Of a DNA stretch of 64,000 bases, positions 35,264 through 43,976 are shown in pieces. A program made the position numbers and the translations under genes. This DNA comes from CAZXSK01 sp964642855 (lineage in GTDB: Bacteria > Planctomycetota > Phycisphaerae > SM23-33). Positions within the stretch are counted from its first letter, which is position 1, and each line of letters starts with the position of its first letter. The notes beneath the pieces are model-generated. The model saw only the letters and a list, made by a program, of their open reading frames with translations. It ran no database searches and was not told the origin of the DNA. Location of the stretch: NCBI GenBank assembly GCA_964642855.1, contig CAZXSK010000013.1:1-64000 (forward strand), in the 5' to 3' direction.

Positions 35264-36181
35264 TCAGCTCCGTCGCTCGTAAGGGTGCCCGATCTCCTCC
35301 ATCAGCTTCATGAAGCGGCGTCCATATTCGACGTAGTTGTTGAATCGGACCTGATCTTCGCTCTGGACACTCTCGTCGTGGAAGACCACCGACAGGTGTG
35401 GCTCCATGGATATCCCTCCATCGTAGCCGTTATCGAGTAGGTCCTTGACGATCTTCTTCACGTCCCCGTCGCCCTCGCCCGGCCAGGTGAATTCGCTTTC
35501 GGGGAAGATGCTGTCCTTCTTGGATCGAAGGTACCTGGAGTCTTTGATGTGTACGTAGGCGACGTGGTCCTTCACGTGCTGGTAGAACTCCCAGGGCGAC
35601 TGCATCTTGCCCCGTTCATTGGCTGCATAATCGGGAGTATTCACGGGATTGGCCGTGTCGAACACCAGCTTCAGGCCGGGGACGTTCTCGATAAGCTTGA
35701 GGGTGTACTTCCACCCCATGCCCCCGAAATTCATGCAGTTCTCGTGCACGGGAGTGATCCCCGCGTCGCTGAACATCGCCTGCAGTTCCCGGAGCCGTCG
35801 GAAGCGCTCCTCTTCCATCTGGTCAGGATGCGGGTTGCCGTCCTCGTCTTTGCGGATGGCGAAGCTCATGACCCGTACCAGAGGTGTGCCAAGCTTCTGC
35901 ATACGCGGGATGGCCCGGCTGGCTTCTTCCAGGGAAGAGTCAAACGGTTCGGTGATGGGCTTTCCCCAGTTGGCAATGGCCGATCCGAAGCAGTTAACAC
36001 TCACGCCGGCCTCGTCGAGCTTGCGGCGAACTTCGTCGAACTTCTCTTCGGGGATGTCGTGGATATTCTGGCCATCGATGTTTCGGGCCTCGATGTGCGA
36101 CCAGCCGAGTTCCTTCGTCGCAGCGATTTGCCCGTCAATGTCTTTGGCTGCTTCGTCGGCGAAACCGGTGAGATAGACCAT
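35264..36181 (-). CDS. Sugar phosphate isomerase/epimerase-like protein
   Basis: A 305-aa TIM-barrel protein of the xylose-isomerase-like/AP-endonuclease-2 family. Metal-binding signature residues are in ITPVHENCMNFGG, LVFDTANPV, YVHIKDSRY and GGISMEPHLS. The family contains sugar and inosose epimerases. The ATG at 36181 is preferred because GAAAGGAAG lies upstream; the frame also opens at 36202. It is the last gene of the glyA-thiE-isomerase operon, 41 bp after thiE, with no obvious metabolic link. Confidence 0.83.
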   Translation of the reverse strand: MVYLTGFADEAAKDIDGQIAATKELGWSHIEARNIDGQNIHDIPEEKFDEVRRKLDEAGVSVNCFGSAIANWGKPITEPFDSSLEEASRAIPRMQKLGTPLVRVMSFAIRKDEDGNPHPDQMEEERFRRLRELQAMFSDAGITPVHENCMNFGGMGWKYTLKLIENVPGLKLVFDTANPVNTPDYAANERGKMQSPWEFYQHVKDHVAYVHIKDSRYLRSKKDSIFPESEFTWPGEGDGDVKKIVKDLLDNGYDGGISMEPHLSVVFHDESVQSEDQVRFNNYVEYGRRFMKLMEEIGHPYERRS

Positions 36182-36222
36182 CGGGAGGATCTTCCTTTCC
36201 ATAGGGACTGGGGTGAAGACGT

Positions 36223-37278
36223 CTACTTCTCGGGGGATGCTTCGGCGATTGCATCGAATTTCTGGCGAATCGCTCGGGCGGCGGTCTTGGGGTTCTCCGC
36301 CCCGATCACAGCCGACGCGACGGCCACACGGGTGGCGCCCGCTTCAATAAGCTGATCAACATTTCGGCTGTTGATCCCGCCGATCGGTACGACGGGTACG
36401 TCGACGGCCTGGTGGACCTCTCTGAGCAGGTCGAGGCCAACGGCAGGCCCTGCGTTTTTGGTTGTGGTGTCGAAGATCGGGCCGATCGCGATGTAGTCGG
36501 CGCCTTCGTTGGCGGCCGCTTTGGCCTGGGACAACGTATGTGTGCTGCGGCCAATAATCGCACCCGGCCTGAGCAGGCGCCGGACCTCGGCGATCGGAAG
36601 ATCGCCCTGACCAAGATGGACGCCGTCGGCGCCCACGATCGCGGCGATGTCAGGCCGGTCGTTGATGATCAGCAGCTTGCCCGTTTCGTCGGTCAGTTCG
36701 CGCAGCTCCGCTGCCATGGCAAGGAATGCTGCATCGTTGACGACTTTCTCCCGCAACTGGATTGCGTCGGCGCCGCCGGCAATGGCGTGGCGTACCGTAT
36801 CGCGAACACAGCCGCGACACATCTTGGAAGTCACCAGCACGTACAGCCTGACCTCGCGGAAGCGCTCGCCGATCAGCAGTCGCCCCAGTAGACGCTGTTC
36901 GAGCGTGTAGCCGTTGTACCGCATGCGCTCGATACGCAGCACCTGGTCTGGAGCGACGAATTTGGAGTACTCCTCGATGGTGCGCAGGGCTTCGCTCAGT
37001 CGCTTACAGGCAGCCTTGGCGACGTCTTCGAGACTCTTTCGGGAGGGCTCGGTAGGAGAGGTAATCTCCGTGCCGATGTCGCCGGGGGTGTCCCGGGCAG
37101 TAATCATCTCCGCAACGGGAAGCTCCGTGAGGATTTCCTTGAGATCGCTGCGAAGGTTCTTCGAGAGGGCGGTAATGGCAGGATCGTTGAGCGCAAAGCG
37201 TCCGCAGTCTTCGATCACGCGCAGGGCTTCGCGAGCCCGATTGAAGTTCGCGTCGAGAATTCGGTAGGTCTCTCGCAT
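36223..37278 (-). CDS. thiE: ThiD2-ThiE fusion: thiamine phosphate synthase
   Basis: A 351-aa two-domain enzyme. Residues 1 to about 135 match the ThiD2-type helical domain (RILDANFNRAREALRVIEDCGRFAL), considered an alternative hydroxymethylpyrimidine-phosphate kinase. The C-terminal part (about 145-345) is thiamine phosphate synthase: DAIQLREKVVNDAAF, LLIINDRPDIA, GADGVHLGQGDLPIAEVR, IIGRSTHTLSQAKAA, GADYIAIGPIFDTTTK and VPIGGINSRNVDQL. It joins pyrimidine and thiazole phosphates. The ATG at 37278 has GGGGAT upstream and lies 38 bp after glyA. No TPP riboswitch was recognised upstream. Confidence 0.87.
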   Translation of the reverse strand: MRETYRILDANFNRAREALRVIEDCGRFALNDPAITALSKNLRSDLKEILTELPVAEMITARDTPGDIGTEITSPTEPSRKSLEDVAKAACKRLSEALRTIEEYSKFVAPDQVLRIERMRYNGYTLEQRLLGRLLIGERFREVRLYVLVTSKMCRGCVRDTVRHAIAGGADAIQLREKVVNDAAFLAMAAELRELTDETGKLLIINDRPDIAAIVGADGVHLGQGDLPIAEVRRLLRPGAIIGRSTHTLSQAKAAANEGADYIAIGPIFDTTTKNAGPAVGLDLLREVHQAVDVPVVPIGGINSRNVDQLIEAGATRVAVASAVIGAENPKTAARAIRQKFDAIAEASPEK

Positions 37279-37316
37279 CGGTCGATCCCCGGTCATCCTT
37301 CCTGCCGGCGTTCCGA

Positions 37317-38573
37317 TTACTCCTCGATCATTGTATTCGGTACCGGGTGGGCGTGGCAAAGCTCAATCACTTCGCCCTTGACCCGGCGGATCACTTCCTT
37401 GTCACCGCCGGATACGATCACCTGCTCCACCCAGTCGGCGATCTGCCTCATCTCAGAGACGCCCATGCCCCGTGTCGTAACGCCCGGGGTCCCCAGGCGT
37501 ATCCCCGACGCCTTGAAGGGCGAACGCGTCTCGAACGGCACGGTGTTCTTGTTACAGACGATGTTGGCCGCTGCCAGCCAGTTCGCTGCATCCTTGCCGG
37601 TCAGGTCCGGCATGCGGCTGCGGAGGTCGATCAGCAGGAGGTGATTCTCCGTTCCACCGGACACCAGTCGCCAGCCTTTCTCGCCGAGGGCCTCGGCGAG
37701 GACCTGGGCGTTGGCGATCACCTGCTTGATGTACTGCTTGAATGCCGGCTGCTGGGCTTCGTGGAACGCCACCGCCTTGCCCGCGATTGCATGGACCAAC
37801 GGGCCGCCCTGAATGCCCGGGAACACGGCGGAGTCCAGCTTCTTGGCCCAGTTTTCCGTGCACATCGCCACGCCTCCGCGTGGTCCGCGAAGGGTCTTGT
37901 GCGTGGTGGTCGTAATGAAATCGCTCGCCGGAGCCGGGTCGGGGTGCTCACCGGCTGCGACCAGGCCTGCAATGTGGGCGATATCCGCCACCAGAATGGC
38001 ATCGATCTCCTTGGCGATCTCGCCGAATGCGTCGAAGTCAATCTTCCGCGGATACGCGGACGCACCGACGACGATCATTTCGGGCTTCTCGTCCACCGCC
38101 TGCTTGCGGATGGCGTCCATGTCCAGCAATTCGCTGCCACGGTCGACTCCGTAGTTGATCGCGTTGTAGAACTTGCCCGAGATGTTCACTTCGTAACCGT
38201 GCGAAAGGTGGCCGCCGTGGGCGAGATTCAGGCCCATGATGGTATCGCCAGGCTGAAGGGCCGCGAGATACACCGCCATGTTGGCGCTGGTGCCGCTGTG
38301 AAGCTGGACGTTGGCGTGGTCGACCCCGAACAATTCCTTGCACCGGTCGATCGCGAGCTGTTCGACGGCATCGGCATTTTCGCAGCCGCAGTACCAACGC
38401 TTGCGCGGGTAGCCTTCGGCGTACTTGTCGGTCAGGATAGAGCCTGTCGCTTCGATCACCGCCCGCGATGTGTGGTTCTCCGAGGCAATCAGCTCAAGGG
38501 TGGTATTCTGCCGGATCTGTTCCCGCTCGATGATAGCGGCCAGATCCGGATCTTGCTTCTCCAGGGAACTCAT
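37317..38573 (-). CDS. glyA: Serine hydroxymethyltransferase
   Basis: A 418-aa pyridoxal-phosphate enzyme that interconverts serine and glycine and charges tetrahydrofolate with one-carbon units. Family motifs: LELIASENHTSRAVIEATGS, LTDKYAEGYPRKRWYCGCEN, VQLHSGTSANMAVY, the Schiff-base Lys in TTTTHKTLRGPRGG and VFPGIQGGPL. The ATG at 38573 follows an AGGAGATGTTC site; the frame extends 13 codons further without support. A TTGCGT-N17-TACAGT promoter lies 43-71 bp upstream. First gene of the glyA-thiE-isomerase operon. Confidence 0.96.
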   Translation of the reverse strand: MSSLEKQDPDLAAIIEREQIRQNTTLELIASENHTSRAVIEATGSILTDKYAEGYPRKRWYCGCENADAVEQLAIDRCKELFGVDHANVQLHSGTSANMAVYLAALQPGDTIMGLNLAHGGHLSHGYEVNISGKFYNAINYGVDRGSELLDMDAIRKQAVDEKPEMIVVGASAYPRKIDFDAFGEIAKEIDAILVADIAHIAGLVAAGEHPDPAPASDFITTTTHKTLRGPRGGVAMCTENWAKKLDSAVFPGIQGGPLVHAIAGKAVAFHEAQQPAFKQYIKQVIANAQVLAEALGEKGWRLVSGGTENHLLLIDLRSRMPDLTGKDAANWLAAANIVCNKNTVPFETRSPFKASGIRLGTPGVTTRGMGVSEMRQIADWVEQVIVSGGDKEVIRRVKGEVIELCHAHPVPNTMIEE

Positions 38574-38615
38574 GAACATCTCCTGCAAGGATGCCCGAAC
38601 CGTTTCGAGCAAGAC

Positions 38616-38644
38616 ACTGTAGCGAGGTCCCCGGGTCTACGCAA
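38616..38644 (-). promoter_or_regulatory. Predicted promoter of the glyA operon
   Basis: TTGCGT (38639-38644), 17-bp spacer and TACAGT (38616-38621) on the minus strand, giving a leader of about 35 nt to the ATG at 38573. Confidence 0.55.
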
Positions 38645-38719
38645 GCTTCCATCAGCTTGGGAGACGACGACGGATCGGAGGGCGCAGCCAGTGGGGGGAA
38701 TGGTTCGGGCGCAATGCAA

Positions 38720-38745
38720 CGGGCGGAACCCGCAGGTCCCGCCCG
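38720..38745 (-). terminator. Probable terminator of the PH-domain gene
   Basis: CGGGCGGAAC (38720-38729) pairs with GTCCCGCCCG (38736-38745) around a 6-nt loop, 10 bp with one wobble. On the minus strand it is followed by TTGCATTGC, a weak U-tract. It lies 60 bp after the stop of the PH-domain gene and before the glyA promoter. Confidence 0.5.
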
Positions 38746-38804
38746 CGCCATGATCGCGCCGTAGTCCCTCCTCCGGCGCAAGTCCAGAATTCTTCTTTGC
38801 CTTT

Positions 38805-39506
38805 CTAGGGCCGTTCTCCCGCCCCCGAGTCAGTCTGCTGGGCTTCGGCCGGTTCGGTCTCGCGCCAGCGGTCCGGGCTGGCTTCCGCAGAAGCCTGTTC
38901 AGTGCGTTCGCCTGGTGCTGTGGCGTCCGAAGGTTCTTCGTCCGTCTTGGCAGCAGCCATCGCCCGCCGCACGTGCTTCCGCAGAAGGGCGGTGAACCGC
39001 CCGGGCAGGTCGACGCCGATCAGCATGGGCGAATGGCAATTCGATCGGATCAGCACCAACTTGTTGAAATCACCCGTGTAGACATTGCACAGGCCCAACC
39101 CCTTGGCCTCGACCGTCCAGATCAGTGAGTACATTCCAAGATGCGAAAGCAATCTCGCACCTCCGGAGAGCGAGTTGGGTTGGAGGACCGTTACTTCCGT
39201 GATTTCATCGACCGGCACGCGGATCGTCCGCAGGATGAAGCAAATCCGCAGTTCGCCGGGGGTGACGTCAAAGTAGGTGGGATATCGCCATCCGTATGCA
39301 TATCCCCATAACATCACTGGAATTGCGAACAGCACCGCCGCAAGAAGGGTTTCGGCAGGCCCGCCTGTCTCGGCTGTCCAACTGATGCACAGGATCCACG
39401 CAGGGATCAGGCCGAACGGAGAGTAGGCCACGATTGCAGAGCGAAGGTTCCCCGTCAGCTCAAAACGCTCTCTCTCGGCGAAATCCGGCACAGGAATGGA
39501 CCTCAT
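38805..39506 (-). CDS. Membrane protein with bacterial PH-like domain
   Basis: A 233-aa membrane protein. Two hydrophobic helices (about 28-45 and 52-70) precede a bacterial pleckstrin-homology-like domain with YFDVTPGELRICFILRTIRV and VDEITEVTVL, followed by a charged, Ala/Glu-rich disordered tail. Such domains sit at the cytoplasmic face of the membrane, with no general function known. The gene is divergent from the class IV aminotransferase, 147 bp away. No ribosome site is visible at the ATG. Confidence 0.72.
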   Translation of the reverse strand: MRSIPVPDFAERERFELTGNLRSAIVAYSPFGLIPAWILCISWTAETGGPAETLLAAVLFAIPVMLWGYAYGWRYPTYFDVTPGELRICFILRTIRVPVDEITEVTVLQPNSLSGGARLLSHLGMYSLIWTVEAKGLGLCNVYTGDFNKLVLIRSNCHSPMLIGVDLPGRFTALLRKHVRRAMAAAKTDEEPSDATAPGERTEQASAEASPDRWRETEPAEAQQTDSGAGERP

Positions 39507-39617
39507 AAGAACAGTACGCCGGGCCGGTGGAACCCCCCTCCGGCCTTGTCCGTGGATCGGCAGGATTCGCCGGGCACTGAAGCTAAACCCGCCCGATTCC
39601 TGCCTTTGGGCCCGCGA

Positions 39618-39647
39618 TTGACGCAGGTGCTTTGCTGAGCGTAGACT
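39618..39647 (+). promoter_or_regulatory. Predicted promoter ending 6 nt before the aminotransferase ATG
   Basis: TTGACG (39618-39623), 18-bp spacer and TAGACT (39642-39647). With the ATG at 39654 the transcript would begin at the start codon. Confidence 0.55.
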
Positions 39648-39653
39648 GTGGCT

Positions 39654-40532
39654 ATGGGTGACGAAAGCAACAGGCAGGTGTACCTCAATGGGCGGATCCT
39701 TCCCGCCGATGCGGCTGGAATTTCAATCTCCGATGCCGGATTTCTGCATGGAGCGTCCACGTTCACCACGATGTATGCCCACAATGGCAAGGTATTCAGG
39801 CTCGGAACGCATCTGGATCGGTTGCTAGCCACCGTCGATCTTCTCGGCCTCAGGACCGACATGGACCGAAACAACCTGGCCGGTGGGCTGGCTGAACTGA
39901 TTGAGGTCAACGGCTTGTCCTTTGCCCGGTGCAGGATCACACTCACGCCCGGGCCGGTCGGGAGCGACGAACCCACCAGCCTGATCACCGCTGATCCGCT
40001 GCCGGATTATCCCCAGCGCTGGTATACGGAGGGGCTTGGGCTGGTGGTCAGCTCCTTTGTTCAGCGACCGGGAGATCCGACCTATGGCTTCAAGACGGGC
40101 TGCTACTTCCCCCGTCTGCTTGCCCAGCGGGAAGCCCTGCAGAAGGGGATGGACGAAGCATTGTGGTTCACACCCGACCATCGCCTGGCCGAGGCATGCA
40201 TGTGCAATGTATTCCTGGTGAACGAAGGAACCGTTCGCACGCCCCCGAGAGACACCCCGGTGCTGCCGGGCGTCGTGCGGGAGGCAGTTCTGGAGCTTTG
40301 CAGCAGCTTGGAGATCCCCGTCGATGGCGAATCCCCACTTACCATCAAGGATGTCCTGGGGGCTGACGAGATCTTCCTGACCGGGTCGACGACCGGCCTG
40401 CGCCCTGCCGTCCGGGTTGAGAAACACGAGGTGGGCGACGGCAGGCCCGGACCCGTTACGAAGACACTTCGGAAAGCGTACCAGGAGATGCTCGACAACG
40501 AGTGTCCTCCGCCGGATGGAGCCAACCGATGA
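39654..40532 (+). CDS. Class IV aminotransferase, PabC-like
   Basis: A 292-aa fold-type IV pyridoxal-phosphate enzyme of the branched-chain/D-amino acid aminotransferase and 4-amino-4-deoxychorismate lyase superfamily. Features: VYLNGRILPADAAGISISDAGFLHG, FRLGTHLDRL, the Schiff-base Lys in YGFKTGCYFPRL, LAEACMCNVFLV and FLTGSTTGLRPAV. The presence of pabB 1.1 kb downstream on the other strand makes aminodeoxychorismate lyase (folate synthesis) attractive, but the sequence alone cannot exclude a transaminase. The ATG at 39654 is used; a GTG two codons upstream is an alternative. Confidence 0.8.
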   Translation: MGDESNRQVYLNGRILPADAAGISISDAGFLHGASTFTTMYAHNGKVFRLGTHLDRLLATVDLLGLRTDMDRNNLAGGLAELIEVNGLSFARCRITLTPGPVGSDEPTSLITADPLPDYPQRWYTEGLGLVVSSFVQRPGDPTYGFKTGCYFPRLLAQREALQKGMDEALWFTPDHRLAEACMCNVFLVNEGTVRTPPRDTPVLPGVVREAVLELCSSLEIPVDGESPLTIKDVLGADEIFLTGSTTGLRPAVRVEKHEVGDGRPGPVTKTLRKAYQEMLDNECPPPDGANR

Positions 40533-41620
40533 GAGTTCGTGACGTTGCTGCTGCAGTGGAGGCGATCGCTCCGCTGGAATGGGCCGAAAGCTGGGACAAC
40601 GTGGGCCTCCAGGTCGGCAACCCCGAAATAGAGGTCAAGACGGTGCTCGTGGCGGTGGACGCGACGAGCGAGGTCCTCTCCGAGGCCGCCGATTTGAACG
40701 CAGAGATGGTCCTGGTCCACCATCCCCGGATCCTCAAACCTTTGCGCAGCGTGACGCCCGGATCGGCCCCGGTGGTGTTCGAGGCTGTCTCGCGCGGCAT
40801 GACCATCTATGCTGCGCACACTAACTTCGATGCAGCTCCAGGTGGGACCAACGACGTCCTCGCCGATATCCTGGGCCTTGACGACCGCGCACCCATCGAG
40901 CCACTGACCAGCGAACGGAACGTCAAGATCGTTGTGTTCCTGCCCGAGTCGGATCTGCAGGCCGTCGCGGACGCAGCCTTCAAGGCCGGGGCGGGATGCA
41001 TCGGCCAGTACGATCGCTGCAGCTTCCGCTCGCCGGGTACGGGTACGTTCTGCGGCTCGGAGCGGACGAACCCCACGATTGGAAGCCCGGGTGTGTGGGA
41101 GCAGACGCCGGAGTTGAGGCTGGAGATCATCTGCCCGCGCGGCAGGATGGCCGGCGCGGTGCGGGCGATCCGCCATGCTCACAGTTACGAGGTACCTGCC
41201 GTAGATATGTACCCGATGATTGTCGCTCCGGCCGGGGCAGGCCACGGGCGTGTTGGCGATCTGCCAGAACCTGCTCCCGCCGGGGATCTGCTGGAGCGGA
41301 TCCGGAAGGCCCTGTCGGTGGATCACCTGCGGATCGTGGGAGAGCTGTCTGCGAAGGTCTCGCGAGTCGGATGTGCGGCCGGATCGGGGAAATCTCTTCT
41401 CCCAGCTGCCAGTCGAGCGGGAGCAGAAGTCCTGCTGACCGGAGAGATAGGCTATCACGATGCGGTGGACTGCCCGCCAGGCCTGGCGGTTGTCTGTGCA
41501 GGCCACGGCGTCAGCGAGAGCATTGCCATGGAGAGGCTTGCGAATAGGCTGGACGATGAGTTGGAAGGTGTGAAGGTTCTCGCATCGAAGGCAGCCAGCC
41601 AACCTTTCCGGTTGGGGTAA
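40529..41620 (+). CDS. Nif3-like dinuclear metal centre protein (YqfO type)
   Basis: A 363-aa NIF3/DUF34 protein. Metal-binding signatures: ESWDNVGLQVG, MVLVHHPRIL, AHTNFDAAPGGTND and CAGHGVSES. The length and the region about 135-240 fit the YqfO subtype, which has a PII-like domain inserted between the halves. It is a hexameric metal-binding protein; function in the family is uncertain, though it is annotated as GTP cyclohydrolase type 2 in some genomes. Its ATG overlaps the aminotransferase stop (ATGA), so both are translated from one mRNA. Confidence 0.87.
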   Translation: MRVRDVAAAVEAIAPLEWAESWDNVGLQVGNPEIEVKTVLVAVDATSEVLSEAADLNAEMVLVHHPRILKPLRSVTPGSAPVVFEAVSRGMTIYAAHTNFDAAPGGTNDVLADILGLDDRAPIEPLTSERNVKIVVFLPESDLQAVADAAFKAGAGCIGQYDRCSFRSPGTGTFCGSERTNPTIGSPGVWEQTPELRLEIICPRGRMAGAVRAIRHAHSYEVPAVDMYPMIVAPAGAGHGRVGDLPEPAPAGDLLERIRKALSVDHLRIVGELSAKVSRVGCAAGSGKSLLPAASRAGAEVLLTGEIGYHDAVDCPPGLAVVCAGHGVSESIAMERLANRLDDELEGVKVLASKAASQPFRLG

Positions 41621-41635
41621 CCTGCCCCTGTGCTC

Positions 41636-42929
41636 TCAGGTCGGCATGCCAGCTTGGGCCATCGCGATGGCTTCCAGCAGTGCCCGGGCCTTATCCAGGG
41701 TTTCCNNNNNNNNNNNNNNNNNNNNNNNNNNNNNNNNNNNNNNNNNNNNNNNNNNNNNNNNNNNNNNNNNNNNNNNNNNNNNNNNNNNNNNNNNNNNNNN
41801 NNNNNGCCACCAGATGGTAGACCGTCGGGTGGGTCTCCAGCGTCTGCGGATCGGTCACCCGCACGCTGCCGTACCGGCAGACCCGCCCGAGGTCGTTACG
41901 TAGCAGGTCGACGATCATCGCAAGTTCGGCATTGTCCTTCGACGAGTACCGCAGATCCAGTCTGGCTGAATGGTCCAGTTCAGGGTTTCCCGTTCGGGGA
42001 CGGGTGCCCTTGATCGGCCGGGTGATCACGTGCCGATCCCGAACGCGCAGAAACAGCTCCGGCGAACTGGAGGCGATCGTACGCCGACCCTCCTCCTCCT
42101 CGAACGCAAGATACGCCGCATAGCAGGCGGGATTCCGCCGACGAAGCGCAAGGTAGACGTCCGTCCCATCCGGGCCTTCGGGCATGATGAATCGCTGCGA
42201 GAGGTTCACCTGGAAGATGTCCCCGGCTGCAATGTACTCCATGCACCGCTTGACGGCGGTTCGGTACCCGTCGGGCGTGAACTCGGGCCGGGTATCTGCT
42301 TTTTCCGCGTGCGGAGGGCCGGCGGGTCTCTCACCGGAAGCGATGTCGGATCTGCCTTCGGTTCCATCGGCCGAGCTCAATGCTTCCAGCATGAGGTCCT
42401 GGGCACGGCCGGCCCGAGGCGGAGGTCGATCGAACGCCAGCGTGGCGAGGGTCCAGGATCGATCGAGGCCGTCGTAGACCAGCAGGGCGTCGTACAGCGC
42501 CAGCCGGAGATCCGGCAGTGAGGTATCGCGCGGAGCATTGCAGGGCAGTTGCTCAATGGTCCTTCCGATCTCGTAGCCCATGTACCCGATCCATCCCGGG
42601 GCGTAGGCCAGTCCGTCGACGGACGGTGCATGGACAGCTTCGACCATTTCGGCCACGACCTGCCAGAATGCCGAAGACGGGGTGTCTCCGGGCTGGGCGA
42701 GCACGGTGCCGGTCGCATCGGTCAACACGCCCCCCCGGAGGGTAAGCACTTCCAGCGGACAGGCTGCATAGATGCTGTACCGTCCCCATTGTGGATCGAA
42801 TGCGGTCGATTCCAGGGCGGCGGGGGATTCCAGCCTCACCAGGCGACGAACGAAACTCTCGTCGGGTGGAGGGGCATCCACCCGCCTGGTCTCAATTCGC
42901 GATTTTCCGGATATCCGGGGGGAATTCAT
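41636..42929 (-). CDS. pabB: Aminodeoxychorismate synthase component I, interrupted by an assembly gap
   Basis: Chorismate-using enzyme of the TrpE/PabB family. Before the gap the N-terminal domain and the first half of the catalytic domain are seen: APGWIGYMGYEIGRTIEQLP, GDIFQVNLSQRF, SSSPELFLRV, ITRPIKGTRPRT, AELAMIVDLLRNDLGRVC and LETHPTVYHLV. After the gap the C-terminal ETLDKARALLEAIAM helix ends at TGA 41638-41636. The GGSVTGAPK and AGGGIV motifs should lie in the missing part. The N-terminal ATG is 42929, 25 bp after the preceding gene, without a clear ribosome site; the frame is open to 43019. The AIGYMGYE layout and lack of TrpE-specific features favour PabB. Confidence 0.82.
41706..41805. 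other. Assembly gap (100 N) inside pabB
   Basis: Exactly 100 N. The pabB reading frames on the two sides are not in register with a gap of 100, so the true length is a multiple of 3. By comparison with the family about 95 residues are missing, roughly 290 bp. No shared sequence flanks this gap. Confidence 0.9.
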
Positions 42930-42954
42930 TACGGGTTGATCTGGGCGTGGGGGT

Positions 42955-43932
42955 CTACTGGACCCTGAACTCGTCGTATTGCTTCCGAGTGAACTCTTTT
43001 GCCGAACGGGCGGCTGCACGCAGGCAAGGATCGTCGCTTTCGGAATACTCTTCGAGGAGTTCGTCGATGTACTTCTTGTCGTTGGTGACGTTGGCGTGGG
43101 TGAACTTTGCCAGCCCGAGCATCAGCAGGGCGTCTGCCCGCCAGGCGCGGTCCTCATCATTGTTGATGATGTTGAACAGATCACCGGTCTCGGGCTTTGG
43201 TTTCCAGACATTGCGCATCTTGGAGTGGCTGAACGACGACAGCGCGTTGATCTGCGAATCCCAGGCCCGAAGGGCTTCCTTCAGTTTGCTGTCGTTCGTA
43301 GCGGCTGCGATGGCCAGCAGGCCTCCGCTCGCTCCGGATCGCTGGCCCCGCATCGCCTGACGCATTTCGCCGCAGCCTGCGATTGTCACGCGAGCTCTGC
43401 ATCGCTCGTTCATCATATGCCATCCCAGGACCATCTGCGTATTGTACGCTGCCCGGGCCTTTTCGATGTTGCCCGCGTCGAGGTAGTGCCTCCCCAGAAG
43501 GTTGAGCATCGAACCCACAACTGCCAGGTTTCTGGCGTGGGGTACGGAACTCTCGACCGGGAAACGGTCCGGTGAGTGAACCGTGGTGTACTTCATTTCC
43601 TTCTTCTGAGCTCCGGCCTGGGCGAGAGAAAGAACCCGCTCGTAGACCGTGAGAGCATCGGCAGGCCTCAGGCCTTTCTGTTCGATTTCCTCGTTCCTTG
43701 CCACGTTAATTGCAGCTGCGTAGTCGTCAGCTGCGTTCCCGCCCTGCGAGGGCGTGTATCCGACCACCGATTCGATCGGCAGGTCGATTGTCTTGAGGTC
43801 CAAGGCACCCGGTCTGGTCGTGGCCTCGGTCGGAGGCGTGGTAGCCGAGCCAGACACGAGGACGATCAACAGCACGATCAACACTGCCCCCACCATCACG
43901 CCGGCGAGGATCCAACCCAACTTGTTACCCAC
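42955..43932 (-). CDS. Membrane-anchored tetratricopeptide-like protein
   Basis: A 325-aa protein with an N-terminal anchor (LGWILAGVMVGAVLIVLLIV) and a helical extracytoplasmic region reminiscent of TPR sequence: ADDYAAAINVARNEE, ADALTVYERVLSLAQAG, LNLLGRHYLDAGNIEKARAAYNTQ, ADALLMLGLAKFTHANV. No named family. The start is a GTG at 43932 with AAGGAG upstream; the open frame reaches 44040 inside the DUF4091 gene. It stands between the DUF4091 lipoprotein and pabB. Confidence 0.7.
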   Translation of the reverse strand: MGNKLGWILAGVMVGAVLIVLLIVLVSGSATTPPTEATTRPGALDLKTIDLPIESVVGYTPSQGGNAADDYAAAINVARNEEIEQKGLRPADALTVYERVLSLAQAGAQKKEMKYTTVHSPDRFPVESSVPHARNLAVVGSMLNLLGRHYLDAGNIEKARAAYNTQMVLGWHMMNERCRARVTIAGCGEMRQAMRGQRSGASGGLLAIAAATNDSKLKEALRAWDSQINALSSFSHSKMRNVWKPKPETGDLFNIINNDEDRAWRADALLMLGLAKFTHANVTNDKKYIDELLEEYSESDDPCLRAAARSAKEFTRKQYDEFRVQ

Positions 43933-43976
43933 AGCGTTCTCCTTCGCTATGTATCGATCGACGAAATACCCCCCGG

